A stretch of DNA of 64,000 bases from Leptospira venezuelensis (GTDB lineage Bacteria > Spirochaetota > Leptospiria > Leptospirales > Leptospiraceae). The notes under the pieces were generated by a model. That model worked only from the letters and a program-made list of their open reading frames with translations, did no database searches and was not told where the DNA came from. Shown one piece after another: positions 33,485 through 41,669 of this stretch; within the stretch, counting starts at the first letter, position 1, and each line of letters begins with the position of its first letter. The stretch is from NCBI RefSeq assembly GCF_002150035.1, contig NZ_NETS01000010.1, positions 1,821,624 to 1,885,623 on the forward strand. The letters run 5' to 3'. The position numbers and the translations under genes were made by a program.

Positions 33485-35001
33485 TGTCGGATCGTTCCAT
33501 AGATAGGATTGACTACTTTTTAGTCGGCTCTGTCCTCATCATGATGATTTGTAGTGTTCTCACTTTATACTCTCAAGAATACAATTTTGACGATCCTAGT
33601 ATCGGCCTTATGGGCCATAAATGGTTTAAACAGCTCTTATTCTATTTAGGCGGCTTAGTGATTATGTGGTTCGTGTCTCGGATCAATTACCAATTGATCG
33701 GAGCTTACGCATTATTCATCTATGGCTTTGCTATTCTATTATTAGCACTAACGCTCGTTAAATGGATTGGGTATCTTCCTTCCAGTCGGGGGGCAAGATC
33801 TTGGATCAAGATTGGACCGTTCTTATTGCAGGCATCGGAGTTTGCAAAACTCGCAACAGTGATCTTGCTTGGTCAGTATTTAGTCTTAAAAGAAAAAGAA
33901 ATGAAGAAGTTAGTGGTACTAGTGATTCCATTCGGGATCGTACTATTGCCAATGGCTTTGATACTTTTACAACCTGACTTCGGGACAGCAGTCTCCTTCT
34001 TACCAATCTTATTCACAATGTTGTTCTTGGGAGGAGCTGATTATTTTCACATTGGTTCCTTCATTACATTCGGAGGAATCTCGCTTGTTCTTCCTATGTA
34101 TGTAGAATATTCTAAACTTACATTACTAAATGATATTCTTGCATTCTTACAAAGAACCGGAAAAACGGACCTTCTATCAGTAGTGAACCGATTGGGTGGA
34201 AAAACCTGGCAGGTATTAGATGGAAAAGAAGTGGCAGGGGCAAATCTAACTCCCAAAACAATTACAGCACTGAGAGAAGTATTCGATCAAGTAATCGATT
34301 TAGAAGGAAGTTTTATATTTAAGATACTCTCTAATCAAGGGTTATTGATAGGGGTAGGCGCTACACTCATCATATTCAGTATCATAATGATATTGCTTAG
34401 AGTTGCGAGAGGAAGCAAAACATTACGTTCTTATTATATTCCTCTTGGGATCTTGGGGATAAGTTTGATCTCTGCAGTAGTCGTGATGAAGACTGTTCCT
34501 TTTCGTGAAAACCAGGTCATCCGATTGACAGCATTTTTAAATCCAGATGAGTTCAAACAAGATGCCGGATACCAGCTCAGAGCTTCTAAACCCGCAGTGG
34601 GATCCGGAAAATTAGTCGGAAAAGGTTTTTTAAACGCGGAGATGACAGAAGGAAAAATCCCTCATGTTCCTGAATCTAGTACAGACTTCATCTTCGCATC
34701 TTGGGCAGAGCAGACTGGATTCATTGGATCCGTGTTCTTGCTTTTCTTCTTATTCTCTATTCCACTTAGAGGGCTGCAGATCAGTTACGAAAGCAAGGAC
34801 AGATTCGGATCACTTCTAGCATCTGGGATCGTTGCGATGTTATTCTATCATATGGCGATCAATATCGGGATCGTGCTCGGATTGCTGCCAGTTACGGGAA
34901 TCCCACTTTCCTTCATGAGTTATGGTGGATCTCACTTACTTATGTCCATGGCAGCGGTCGGGATCATTCTCTCGATTAAGATGAGAAAACACGCAAACTA
35001 A
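33481..35001 (+). CDS. rodA: Peptidoglycan glycosyltransferase RodA with a long insert
   Basis: This SEDS-family protein polymerises lipid II together with PBP2. Family marks are SSRGARSWIKIGPFLLQASEFAKL at about 101-124, QPDFGTAVSFLPI near 164-176, FLNPDEFKQDAGYQL, AVGSGKLVGKGFLN and PESSTDFIFASWAEQTG, which holds the essential Asp. At 506 residues it is well over the usual 370-420. The extra sequence lies between about residues 212 and 335: a soluble stretch (NRLGGKTWQVLDGKEVAGAN) and two additional hydrophobic segments. It begins within the mrdA stop region (ATGATG). Confidence 0.94.
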   Translation: MMSDRSIDRIDYFLVGSVLIMMICSVLTLYSQEYNFDDPSIGLMGHKWFKQLLFYLGGLVIMWFVSRINYQLIGAYALFIYGFAILLLALTLVKWIGYLPSSRGARSWIKIGPFLLQASEFAKLATVILLGQYLVLKEKEMKKLVVLVIPFGIVLLPMALILLQPDFGTAVSFLPILFTMLFLGGADYFHIGSFITFGGISLVLPMYVEYSKLTLLNDILAFLQRTGKTDLLSVVNRLGGKTWQVLDGKEVAGANLTPKTITALREVFDQVIDLEGSFIFKILSNQGLLIGVGATLIIFSIIMILLRVARGSKTLRSYYIPLGILGISLISAVVVMKTVPFRENQVIRLTAFLNPDEFKQDAGYQLRASKPAVGSGKLVGKGFLNAEMTEGKIPHVPESSTDFIFASWAEQTGFIGSVFLLFFLFSIPLRGLQISYESKDRFGSLLASGIVAMLFYHMAINIGIVLGLLPVTGIPLSFMSYGGSHLLMSMAAVGIILSIKMRKHAN

Positions 35002-35064
35002 AATTCGGATACGTAAAATGGCTGACTTTGCAAAAAGTCATGCCGATATTCTATTTAAGCCGGC

Positions 35065-35856
35065 ATGGAAAGAGTAAAAGATTCCAGATTTCTATTCGAT
35101 CTGAAAAGAAAGTTCCGTTATATCTTGGAAGAAGTAGAGAAGAATACCTACGACCAAGATTCGGAAGTCAGAGAATTAGAAACAGTCTGGGAAGAAATGT
35201 TCGATGTTGCCTCTCGTAATGATACTCCTTACTTCAAAGCTAGACTTTCCAATCTAAAAAGACAGTTAGATGGTTTTGTCCGAAACAAGGCTTATGAAAA
35301 ACAAGAATTCGATCGTATCTATAGACAACTAGAGAAGATCCGCAAAGACGATACTGTAGAATTTTTGGACGAGTCCATGCGTTCTACATTAGGACGGATC
35401 GCAGAAAACACGAATAGAGTTACTGCAAATATTTCCAGCCCAGGATTGGAACCAGGTTCCTTGAGCGGGATTCCTCTACTTCTCACTTTCAGATGTGGCA
35501 CTGTTCATTTTATCGTAAAATCCGGACCTAAAAAAATATTCAAAAACGTACATAGAAACAAGGATAAGGTCCTCTACGAAGGAAGAAAATATCCAATCTT
35601 CCCGAGTAGATCTATTTATTTTTCTTGGGAAGGAGAAGGTAGGGCCTGGGAGACAGAACCTGGCTCCTTACTCATGATCCGTTACCCGGAAGGGAATAGA
35701 TTTTTCAGATGTGATGCATTAGGAGATACATTCCGTATCCCTGAAGATACTTTTAAAAGAAGATTACAACCTACTGATAAACAATCCTCGGAGATCCGCT
35801 ATTATTTCCGTAAGGCGGGAATTCGATATTATTATATTCCACAAAAAGGTGAGTGA
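35065..35856 (+). CDS. Unknown protein with N-terminal coiled coil, 263 aa
   Basis: No family is recognised. Residues 1-110 are strongly helical and charged (DLKRKFRYILEEVEKNTYDQ, RLSNLKRQLDGFVRNKAYEK), typical of a coiled coil. The second half is beta-rich (LLLTFRCGTVHFIVKSGPKK, SRSIYFSWEGEGRAWETEPG) and ends with aromatic and basic residues (IRYYFRKAGIRYYYIP). There is no signal peptide or membrane segment. It begins 63 bases after rodA on the same strand, so it could belong to the cell-shape transcript, although no ribosome binding site is clear before its ATG. Confidence 0.72.
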   Translation: MERVKDSRFLFDLKRKFRYILEEVEKNTYDQDSEVRELETVWEEMFDVASRNDTPYFKARLSNLKRQLDGFVRNKAYEKQEFDRIYRQLEKIRKDDTVEFLDESMRSTLGRIAENTNRVTANISSPGLEPGSLSGIPLLLTFRCGTVHFIVKSGPKKIFKNVHRNKDKVLYEGRKYPIFPSRSIYFSWEGEGRAWETEPGSLLMIRYPEGNRFFRCDALGDTFRIPEDTFKRRLQPTDKQSSEIRYYFRKAGIRYYYIPQKGE

Positions 35857-35868
35857 CTTCCGGATCGT

Positions 35869-36216
35869 ATGAAAATAGAGGAAATAGATACAGAAAAAGG
35901 CTCGATCTCATTTCTAACAGATAACGACTATATCATTCAGGATAATGATTCCTTCTTCGATCTACTATACTCTGCAAAGAGTGATACGATTGTGATTTAT
36001 TCTTCTCATCTTTCCGAGAGATTTTTCGACCTGAAAACAGGATTTGCAGGAGAGATCTTTCAGAAGATCACAAATTATCAAAAACGATTTATAATCATTG
36101 GTGATTATTCGAATATTTCCTCCAAAAGTTTTAAAGATTTAATTTACGAAAGTAACAAAAACGGCAAAGTGATATTTGCGGAGACTTTAGAAGAAGCGAT
36201 CCGCATGCTTAAATAA
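35869..36216 (+). CDS. DUF4180-family protein
   Basis: The 115-residue protein matches DUF4180: an N-terminal beta section, then DTIVIYSSHLSERFFDLKTG, AGEIFQKITNYQKRFIIIGD and SFKDLIYESNKNGKVIFAET. The conserved FFDLKTGFAGE and GDYSN-like segments fit well. Function is unknown for the family; no membrane or catalytic motif is visible. It starts 12 bases after the coiled-coil protein gene, so the two are probably co-transcribed behind rodA. Confidence 0.85.
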   Translation: MKIEEIDTEKGSISFLTDNDYIIQDNDSFFDLLYSAKSDTIVIYSSHLSERFFDLKTGFAGEIFQKITNYQKRFIIIGDYSNISSKSFKDLIYESNKNGKVIFAETLEEAIRMLK

Positions 36217-36291
36217 ATCCCACCTAACATAATAACAACGTAATTTGATTTGCAATTTTAATGATATCGGAGAAAATCCGAGACCTTCACG

Positions 36292-37377
36292 ATGCAATGC
36301 AATACTTCTTTCTGGGACAATTGGACATTTGAGAGCCTGTTCGATCTATATTCCAAGGGGCCTGATTTTTCGAATTCGAAAATATTAAAAATCAATAAAG
36401 AAACAAATTCATATGATTGGACAGAGATCTGCACTGCTTGTGTCCAGATAGAAAGCCTGTTTCATTTGATTAATGAACTTGTTCTAAGGGAAAAAATATT
36501 CTATGACCATAAGTTTTCCGCAGGTTGGAATTCCTTTGAAAGTCTGGATTCCTTGGATGGAAGTTTGCTCATTTCGGTGGATATTCCCACCTATAATCCC
36601 GAAGTTGCCGATTCCAGAAACAAAGCTCTTGAATTATTATGTGTTACCGATCTGATGAAAAAACATCAGGAAGAAAATTTAGAAGGATATAGAAAGAATA
36701 AACAATCTCCTCATGAGTATTTCAGTCAAGTAGTCTGGGGAGCTGCAGGGAATCTGGGACGCAGTTCTTTCCTAGGAGCGCATTACGTAGCTCATCCAAT
36801 TCGTGCTTCCTTATTAGAACAAGTCCCTTTCTTCGAACCTCATACTGATATAAATTCGGAAATAAAAGAATGGATCGATAACGAAAGGATGAAGATGTTC
36901 ACAAGTTTAACTCCTGTGGGAAAGATGAATAATTTCCAGTTAGTTCTTCCACCTATAGTCGCTGAAGTGATCGAATCTGCTTCTAAATTTTCGGAGATCA
37001 TTCCTTCTGAAATGGAGACAAGGGAAAAATATAAAAAGATCAGAGAATGGATCGGAGAATATCAAACAGCGATAGAGCGTGAAAATCCGGCTTCACTTTC
37101 TAAGTTTAGGAAAACCCTGGATTCAGTTGCGCAAGATTTGGAAAAAATGAGAAAAGGAACAGACCTGGGAAATACTAAAGTGGGACTTTCATTTATCAGT
37201 TTAGATTTTCCAATACCAAAAATGCCCGATTATAGGAAGTATTGGGGGATCAGAGGTGCTTTAAATAAACTTTCCCTTAGTCGAAAAGGAGATAAGTCGC
37301 TTACTAAACTTTTAGATTGGTTGGATTGTCCGAAGGGAATTGAGTCTGAAAAAATCAGAGAATATTTTCGTGTCTAA
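36292..37377 (+). CDS. Unknown soluble protein, 361 aa
   Basis: I do not recognise this protein. It has no signal peptide or membrane helix. The early part contains ICTACVQIESLFHLINELV, a middle part QSPHEYFSQVVWGAAGNLGR followed by FLGAHYVAHPIRASLLEQV with several His, and the C-terminal third is helical (MRKGTDLGNTKVGL, KSLTKLLDWLDCPKGIESEK). The His-containing centre could bind metal, but there is no recognised motif. It stands alone: 75 bases after the DUF4180 gene and convergent with the redox protein gene. Confidence 0.72.
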   Translation: MQCNTSFWDNWTFESLFDLYSKGPDFSNSKILKINKETNSYDWTEICTACVQIESLFHLINELVLREKIFYDHKFSAGWNSFESLDSLDGSLLISVDIPTYNPEVADSRNKALELLCVTDLMKKHQEENLEGYRKNKQSPHEYFSQVVWGAAGNLGRSSFLGAHYVAHPIRASLLEQVPFFEPHTDINSEIKEWIDNERMKMFTSLTPVGKMNNFQLVLPPIVAEVIESASKFSEIIPSEMETREKYKKIREWIGEYQTAIERENPASLSKFRKTLDSVAQDLEKMRKGTDLGNTKVGLSFISLDFPIPKMPDYRKYWGIRGALNKLSLSRKGDKSLTKLLDWLDCPKGIESEKIREYFRV

Positions 37378-37394
37378 GTAGCAGGACCCGAAGG

Positions 37395-37412
37395 CGGAGA
37401 GATTACTCTCCG
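37395..37412. terminator. Hairpin between convergent genes
   Basis: A perfect 7-bp stem (CGGAGAG at 37395-37401, CTCTCCG at 37406-37412) with an ATTA loop lies between two convergent genes. The loop contains the stop codon of the minus-strand redox gene. No T-run follows, so it is an intrinsic terminator only in a weak sense; it may serve both strands. Confidence 0.42.
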
Positions 37413-37627
37413 TCCTCGAGTAGATTGTTCAAACTATCAAGTAGAACATCTACTTCTACTCCATAGCCCATACAAACTTGCTCGATAGTTTCAAGTTCGT
37501 TGATGGAACAATGAGAGCATCCGCCCAAATGATAGCTTGAGAATACCAATCCTGCTTCAGGATGAAGACCGATCGCTTCGCCTACTGTCATTTCTTTAAA
37601 AAATCTTGGCTTGACCGCTTCCGACAT
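37403..37627 (-). CDS. DUF1858/redox-disulfide domain protein with CxxC
   Basis: The 74-residue protein matches the small DUF1858-type domain found with hybrid-cluster proteins and ScdA/YtfE: MTVGEAIGLHPEAGLVFSSY, then HLGGCSHCSINELETIEQVC (C37, C40 and C52), and a helical end GVEVDVLLDSLNNLL. The CxxC pair is proposed to act as a redox disulfide in iron-sulfur or nitrosative-stress biology, though this is inferred from family context. AGGAGA stands about eight bases before the ATG. It diverges from the pterin-synthase-like gene with 66 bases between. Confidence 0.85.
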   Translation of the reverse strand: MSEAVKPRFFKEMTVGEAIGLHPEAGLVFSSYHLGGCSHCSINELETIEQVCMGYGVEVDVLLDSLNNLLEDGE

Positions 37628-37693
37628 GGGGAAAATCTCCTAAGTACTGGTTTAAGTTCCAGTATATAGACTCCCTAGGCCAAAGTCAATTCC

Positions 37694-38095
37694 ATGTTTT
37701 TTCAAGAAACCGGCAAATTCTATATTCGTATCGAGGAAAGGTTCGAATCTTCTCATTATCTCTATAAATACTTCCCTGATGGTTCGGATGAGCCTATCCA
37801 CGGCCATTCCTTTAAGGTAGAAGTTTATCTTTCCGGTCAAAAGAATATTGGAGAAGACGGGATCAGTTTCGACTTTTTGACCTCTAAACGTAAGCTTAAA
37901 GAGTTAGTAGCTGAGTTAGACCATATTCTGATCAACGACCATGTTGATTTTAAGAAGACAAATCCGACTTCTGAAAATATGGCCCGCTGGTTTTACCATG
38001 GCTTAAAGAACAGTGTGTCTGAGGCAAAAGGTAAAGTAGATCGTATCGTGATTCACGAAGGTCCGGAAAACTTGGCTTACTATGAGCCGAAGTAA
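37694..38095 (+). CDS. 6-pyruvoyl-tetrahydropterin synthase/QueD-like protein (PTPS-III type?)
   Basis: The 133-residue protein has the tunnelling-fold layout and zinc ligands H21 (FESSHYL), H36 and H38 (IHGHSF), then a strand with FDFLTSKRKLKELV, LDHILIND with the catalytic-type Asp-His, NPTSENMARWF and VIHEGPENLAYY. In QueD the catalytic Cys sits four residues before the HGH His; here this position is Asp32 with Glu33 next to it (SDEPIHGH). A Glu in place of that Cys is what I recall for PTPS-III proteins, which replace dihydroneopterin aldolase (FolB) in folate synthesis in some bacteria. QueD activity (queuosine) is the alternative and looks less likely without the Cys. Confidence 0.82.
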   Translation: MFFQETGKFYIRIEERFESSHYLYKYFPDGSDEPIHGHSFKVEVYLSGQKNIGEDGISFDFLTSKRKLKELVAELDHILINDHVDFKKTNPTSENMARWFYHGLKNSVSEAKGKVDRIVIHEGPENLAYYEPK

Positions 38096-38120
38096 GATTC
38101 CCGCGTTTATTCTTAAATTT

Positions 38121-38224
38121 TTCGCACGGAGGCCACAGAGATCACTGAGGCGGGTAATGTTGGATTTCTACCTCTTGCCCAAATCGTTTTTTTCTCTCTG
38201 TGCGCTCGGTGAGCTCTGTGCGAA
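38121..38224. repeat. Short element with imperfect terminal inverted repeats
   Basis: The ends TTCGCACGGAGGCCACAGAG (38121-38140) and, on the other strand, TTCGCACAGAGCTCACCGAG (from 38224 inward) are inverted copies, agreeing in about 19 of 25 positions. They enclose roughly 55 bases of unrelated sequence. It fills the gap between the pterin-synthase-like gene and the convergent membrane protein gene. It looks like a small dispersed palindromic element or MITE; only one copy is in this window. Confidence 0.5.
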
Positions 38225-38229
38225 ACTTT

Positions 38230-38640
38230 TTATACTTTACCGTACGTAAAAAGAAAAACTAGATTCGCCACCGCATAAGAGATCGTGAAATAAAAACCGA
38301 CACGTAATGGCCTTGGAAGTTTCATTACTCCGCAAAGAACGAAGTGGACCGCCAAAAAACAAAGTGCCAAAGTGTTGGTCCACAGGACTGCCTTCACTGG
38401 TTCCGAGTCTGCTCCGTATAAAAGAAGAAGGACTGTAGGCAATAGTCCCAGAAAACTCATGAACCCGCCTGTTGCGATCCAAAGCATTAGGATCATTCTG
38501 GACTGCCTTTCATCAGGGTGCTGGAATACTGAGATTGCACCCCCAACTACTAGCTGGTGTAGAAAACCGTGGAATGCGTAGACCAAACTTACGCATAAAA
38601 ATAGGATTGTAGGCAGGTTGAGATGATTCAGGTCTGACAA
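38230..38640 (-). CDS. Small four-TM membrane protein, 136 aa
   Basis: The protein has four hydrophobic helices (ILFLCVSLVYAFHGFLH, MILMLWIATGGFMSFLGLL, LWTNTLALCFLAVHFVLCGV and FTISYAVANLVFLFTYG) with short polar loops. A His in the first helix (AFHGFLH) and the loop SVFQHPDERQSRM are the only distinctive features. No family is recognised. It is convergent with the pterin gene (with the inverted-repeat element between) and divergent from acetoacetyl-CoA synthetase. Confidence 0.68.
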   Translation of the reverse strand: MSDLNHLNLPTILFLCVSLVYAFHGFLHQLVVGGAISVFQHPDERQSRMILMLWIATGGFMSFLGLLPTVLLLLYGADSEPVKAVLWTNTLALCFLAVHFVLCGVMKLPRPLRVGFYFTISYAVANLVFLFTYGKV

Positions 38641-38752
38641 CTGGAAAACTCCGGACTTCTTATCGACTCACAAATCTTACGGAAAGGCTTTCACTTCACA
38701 ACTAATTTACTGTTGACCTTCGATTGAAAAAAACGAGGATAACAGGCCGGAC

Positions 38753-40717
38753 ATGAATCAAACCCTTTGGACTCCCAGTCCCGAACTCATTCAAAACTCA
38801 AGACTTACAGAATTCCAAAATTTTGCCGAACAAAAGATCGGTAAAAAATTCCTGAACTATTCAGAGTTACATTCCTGGTCTGCGGAATTCCCTGAAAAAT
38901 TTTGGGGACTGATTTGGGAATTTGCTCCAGTTATCCATTCCAAAACTTACTATGAAGTCATTCGACCCGGGAATACTTTTAGAGAGGCTCAATTCTTTCC
39001 GGGAGCAAAACTGAACTTCGCCCAAAACTTACTTAGGAAAAAAGACGATACAATTGCTCTATTTTACAGAGGAGAAAGTGGAGCGGAGAAGAGTCAGACC
39101 TATTCTGAACTGTATAAAAAGGTCGGAGCACTCTCTGCCTATTTTAGATCGGAAGGTGTTGTGCCTGGAGATAGGATTGCGGGTCTCATGCCAAATGTCC
39201 CGGATACAGTCTTAGCGATGTTAGCCGCTACGAGTATAGGAGCTGTCTGGACATCTTGCTCTCCTGATTTTGGGGTCAAAGGAGTTTTAGATCGATTCGG
39301 CCAGATCAAACCTAAAATACTGATCACCACAGATCGATACGAATTTAAAGGTAAGTCACTTCCGCTTGCTGCGATTGTGCAAGAGATCTCTTCTCAACTT
39401 CCTGATCTGAAAAAGATTTTAGTTTCAGAATATCCTAGCTTGGGATCTAAAGATCAGAAAAGTGTAACGGACGGATTTCCGAAAAACGCTATTTCATTAG
39501 AAGAATCTTATAAATCTTTTTTGGGACAGGAACCTGAATTTTACCAAACATCTTTCAATCATCCTGTTTATATCATGTATTCTTCCGGAACAACTGGACT
39601 TCCTAAATGTATGGTCCAAGGCTCCGGAGTTTTCTTAAATCACTGGAAAGAACTTGCGCTACATACAGATCTGAGAGAAGGAGATGGGATCTTCTATTAT
39701 ACCACTTGCGGATGGATGATGTGGAATTGGCTAGTAAGTTCTCTTTCAATTGGAGCAACTGTACATCTATTCGATGGAAATCCATTTTATCCTGATCCTG
39801 GAGTGTTGTTCCGTTTTGTTTCAGATAGAAAGGTGAAAGTATTCGGAGTAGGAGCTAAATATATTCTTAGCTTAGAGAAGGAAAAATACAGGCCTAACGT
39901 CGATCTTTCTTCCGTGAAGGCAGTTCTTTCCACCGGATCTCCATTACCAGGATACGGATTCGATTATGTTTATGAATCTTGGAAGAAGGACCTAAGGCTT
40001 TCTTCTATTTCCGGAGGAACTGACCTGAATGGATGTTTTGCATTAGGAAATCCTAATTTACCTGTGCATTCCGGCGAATTACAATCTTTAGGGCTTGGAA
40101 TGGCAGTCAAAATTTTTGATGACTCTGGAAAACCTGTCCAAGGACAAAAAGGAGAACTGGTCTGTACAAAACCATTTCCTTCAATGCCCTTAGAATTTTG
40201 GAATGATCCGGATGGGATAAAATATCTGGGCGCTTATTTTGATACGTATCCTAATATCTGGAGGCATGGTGACTTTGCGGAAATTCTTCCGAACGGTGGA
40301 ATGGTAGTGTATGGAAGATCTGATGCAACCTTGAATCCAGGTGGAGTTCGTATCGGCACTGCTGATTTATATAGCTTACTTGAAACTATTTCTGAAATTG
40401 CAGATTCTGTCGTGATCGGCCAAGAATGGAAGGATGATGTAAGAGTGATCCTTTTCTTAAAGATGTCGCCAGGTGTATCCTTAGATCCCATATTTGAATC
40501 AAAGATAAAAAAAGAAATCAAAGAGAAGGTTTCTCCTCGTCATGTTCCATCTAAGATCATCCAAGTCGCGGATATCCCTTATACTCGAAATATGAAAAAA
40601 GTAGAGATAGCAGTTAAGAAGACTGTCCAAGGAGAAGTTGTCACAAATCAAGATGCATTGATCAATCCAGAATCATTAGAATATTATAAAAATATCCCTC
40701 AGTTACAAACTGATTGA
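38753..40717 (+). CDS. Acetoacetyl-CoA synthetase
   Basis: The 654-residue adenylate-forming enzyme activates acetoacetate to acetoacetyl-CoA. The ATP motif is YIMYSSGTTGLPKCMVQGSG, with TSCSPDFGVKGVLDRFGQI, TTCGWMMWNWLVSSL, SSISGGTDLNGCFALGNPN and GELQSLGLGMAVKIFDDSGK typical of acetoacetyl-CoA synthetases over acetyl-CoA synthetases. The C-terminal domain has ATLNPGGVRIGTADLY and YTRNMKKVEIAVKK with the catalytic Lys. Length suits the family. It probably lets the cell use ketone bodies or recycle acetoacetate into lipid synthesis. No neighbours of that pathway lie adjacent. Confidence 0.9.
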   Translation: MNQTLWTPSPELIQNSRLTEFQNFAEQKIGKKFLNYSELHSWSAEFPEKFWGLIWEFAPVIHSKTYYEVIRPGNTFREAQFFPGAKLNFAQNLLRKKDDTIALFYRGESGAEKSQTYSELYKKVGALSAYFRSEGVVPGDRIAGLMPNVPDTVLAMLAATSIGAVWTSCSPDFGVKGVLDRFGQIKPKILITTDRYEFKGKSLPLAAIVQEISSQLPDLKKILVSEYPSLGSKDQKSVTDGFPKNAISLEESYKSFLGQEPEFYQTSFNHPVYIMYSSGTTGLPKCMVQGSGVFLNHWKELALHTDLREGDGIFYYTTCGWMMWNWLVSSLSIGATVHLFDGNPFYPDPGVLFRFVSDRKVKVFGVGAKYILSLEKEKYRPNVDLSSVKAVLSTGSPLPGYGFDYVYESWKKDLRLSSISGGTDLNGCFALGNPNLPVHSGELQSLGLGMAVKIFDDSGKPVQGQKGELVCTKPFPSMPLEFWNDPDGIKYLGAYFDTYPNIWRHGDFAEILPNGGMVVYGRSDATLNPGGVRIGTADLYSLLETISEIADSVVIGQEWKDDVRVILFLKMSPGVSLDPIFESKIKKEIKEKVSPRHVPSKIIQVADIPYTRNMKKVEIAVKKTVQGEVVTNQDALINPESLEYYKNIPQLQTD

Positions 40718-40770
40718 TTGTAACGCTGGATTTTTAACTCTTGCGGACCTTCTTCGTCTCTTTTCAAGTA

Positions 40771-40798
40771 TAGAAGTTTCGATTATTCGAACCTTCTA
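40771..40798. terminator. Hairpin between convergent genes
   Basis: A 12-bp stem with one mismatch (TAGAAGTTTCGA at 40771-40782, TCGAACCTTCTA at 40787-40798) and a TTAT loop lies between acetoacetyl-CoA synthetase and the convergent anti-sigma gene. The anti-sigma stop codon lies in the right arm. No long T-run follows, so it is an atypical bidirectional terminator candidate. Confidence 0.45.
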
Positions 40799-41131
40799 CC
40801 TTTCTGAAAAAGAAGTCTCTATAATGAGATCCGTATTTTCCCAGAGATATTCTGTTTCAATGGGAGAAGCTAAGTATTGAGCAGAGTTTTGTAAATTGGA
40901 GTAATTATCTTCTGATTCCTTAAAACTACGAATATAAAAAGTAGCAAGTCCTGCTAATCCTAAAAGTAAAACAGCTGCAATTGCTGCCTGCCAGGCAAAC
41001 ATTTTGTTAATTGCCTTTTGGGTTTCCGCCTTTGCGATTACCTTGCCTGCGATCTTTTTCGCAAGATCAGTATCATTGAGTAAAGATCCGAGTTTTTGTT
41101 CTATTTCGGAATCGATATGTTTTTCTTTCAT
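40796..41131 (-). CDS. Putative membrane-bound anti-sigma factor
   Basis: The 111-residue protein has a charged helical cytoplasmic half (residues 1-44, EIEQKLGSLLNDTDLAKKIA), one membrane helix (FAWQAAIAAVLLLGLAGLATF, about 45-65) and a short outer tail of about 45 residues. This fits a single-pass anti-sigma factor; no zinc-binding HxxxCxxC motif is present, so it is not a ZAS type. Its start overlaps the stop of the ECF sigma factor gene by four bases, the classic arrangement for a sigma/anti-sigma pair. The assignment rests mainly on that context. Confidence 0.7.
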   Translation of the reverse strand: MKEKHIDSEIEQKLGSLLNDTDLAKKIAGKVIAKAETQKAINKMFAWQAAIAAVLLLGLAGLATFYIRSFKESEDNYSNLQNSAQYLASPIETEYLWENTDLIIETSFSER

Positions 41132-41667
41132 TTCTCTTCTTTCCCTTTCCGATTCGAATTTGCAAATCTAGACAACCATTCTTTTGCTCTTGAGATCCTT
41201 GATTTGACTGTTCCTTCGGAGATATCCAATTTTTTGGCGATCGATTCCATTTTTTCACCGCCCAACCTAAGTATCATAGTTTCTTTATATGGAGAAGGCA
41301 AGAGATTAATTTGAGATTCCATCCATTTGCGTTTATCCGGGTCTGGCTCGATCGCGGCTAAATCTTGAGGTTCTTTTTTTTCAAAAATTTTTACCTCTGC
41401 CTGTAGTTTTGAATATGCTATACCTTCTCGATTCCATTTTCGGATCGCTCTTCTGCATTCATTCCTGGCCGCGACATACAACCAACGATTTGCGTCCTGA
41501 GGCTCTAATGAAGGTTTGTTTTTGAATTTAAGATAATATCTTAAATATGTGTCTTGTACCAGGTCCTCAATTAAAGAAGCCATCCCTGGCATAATATGCC
41601 TACGGATTGACTTGAGGACAGTCTCCTTGCTGGATTCTATGATCCGGATTAATTCTGGTTCCGTCAT
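41128..41667 (-). CDS. ECF-family RNA polymerase sigma factor
   Basis: The 179-residue protein has region 2 (PGMASLIEDLVQDTYLRYYL and NRWLYVAARNECRRAIRKWN) and region 4 (LLPSPYKETMILRLGGEKMESIAKKLDI split as PYKETMILRLGGEKMES and ISEGTVKSRISRAKEWL), without region 1 or 3: an extracytoplasmic-function sigma. It should direct a stress regulon and usually its own operon. It begins two bases after the CpxP/Spy-like gene and overlaps the anti-sigma gene. Confidence 0.93.
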   Translation of the reverse strand: MTEPELIRIIESSKETVLKSIRRHIMPGMASLIEDLVQDTYLRYYLKFKNKPSLEPQDANRWLYVAARNECRRAIRKWNREGIAYSKLQAEVKIFEKKEPQDLAAIEPDPDKRKWMESQINLLPSPYKETMILRLGGEKMESIAKKLDISEGTVKSRISRAKEWLSRFANSNRKGKEEK

Positions 41668-41669
41668 TC

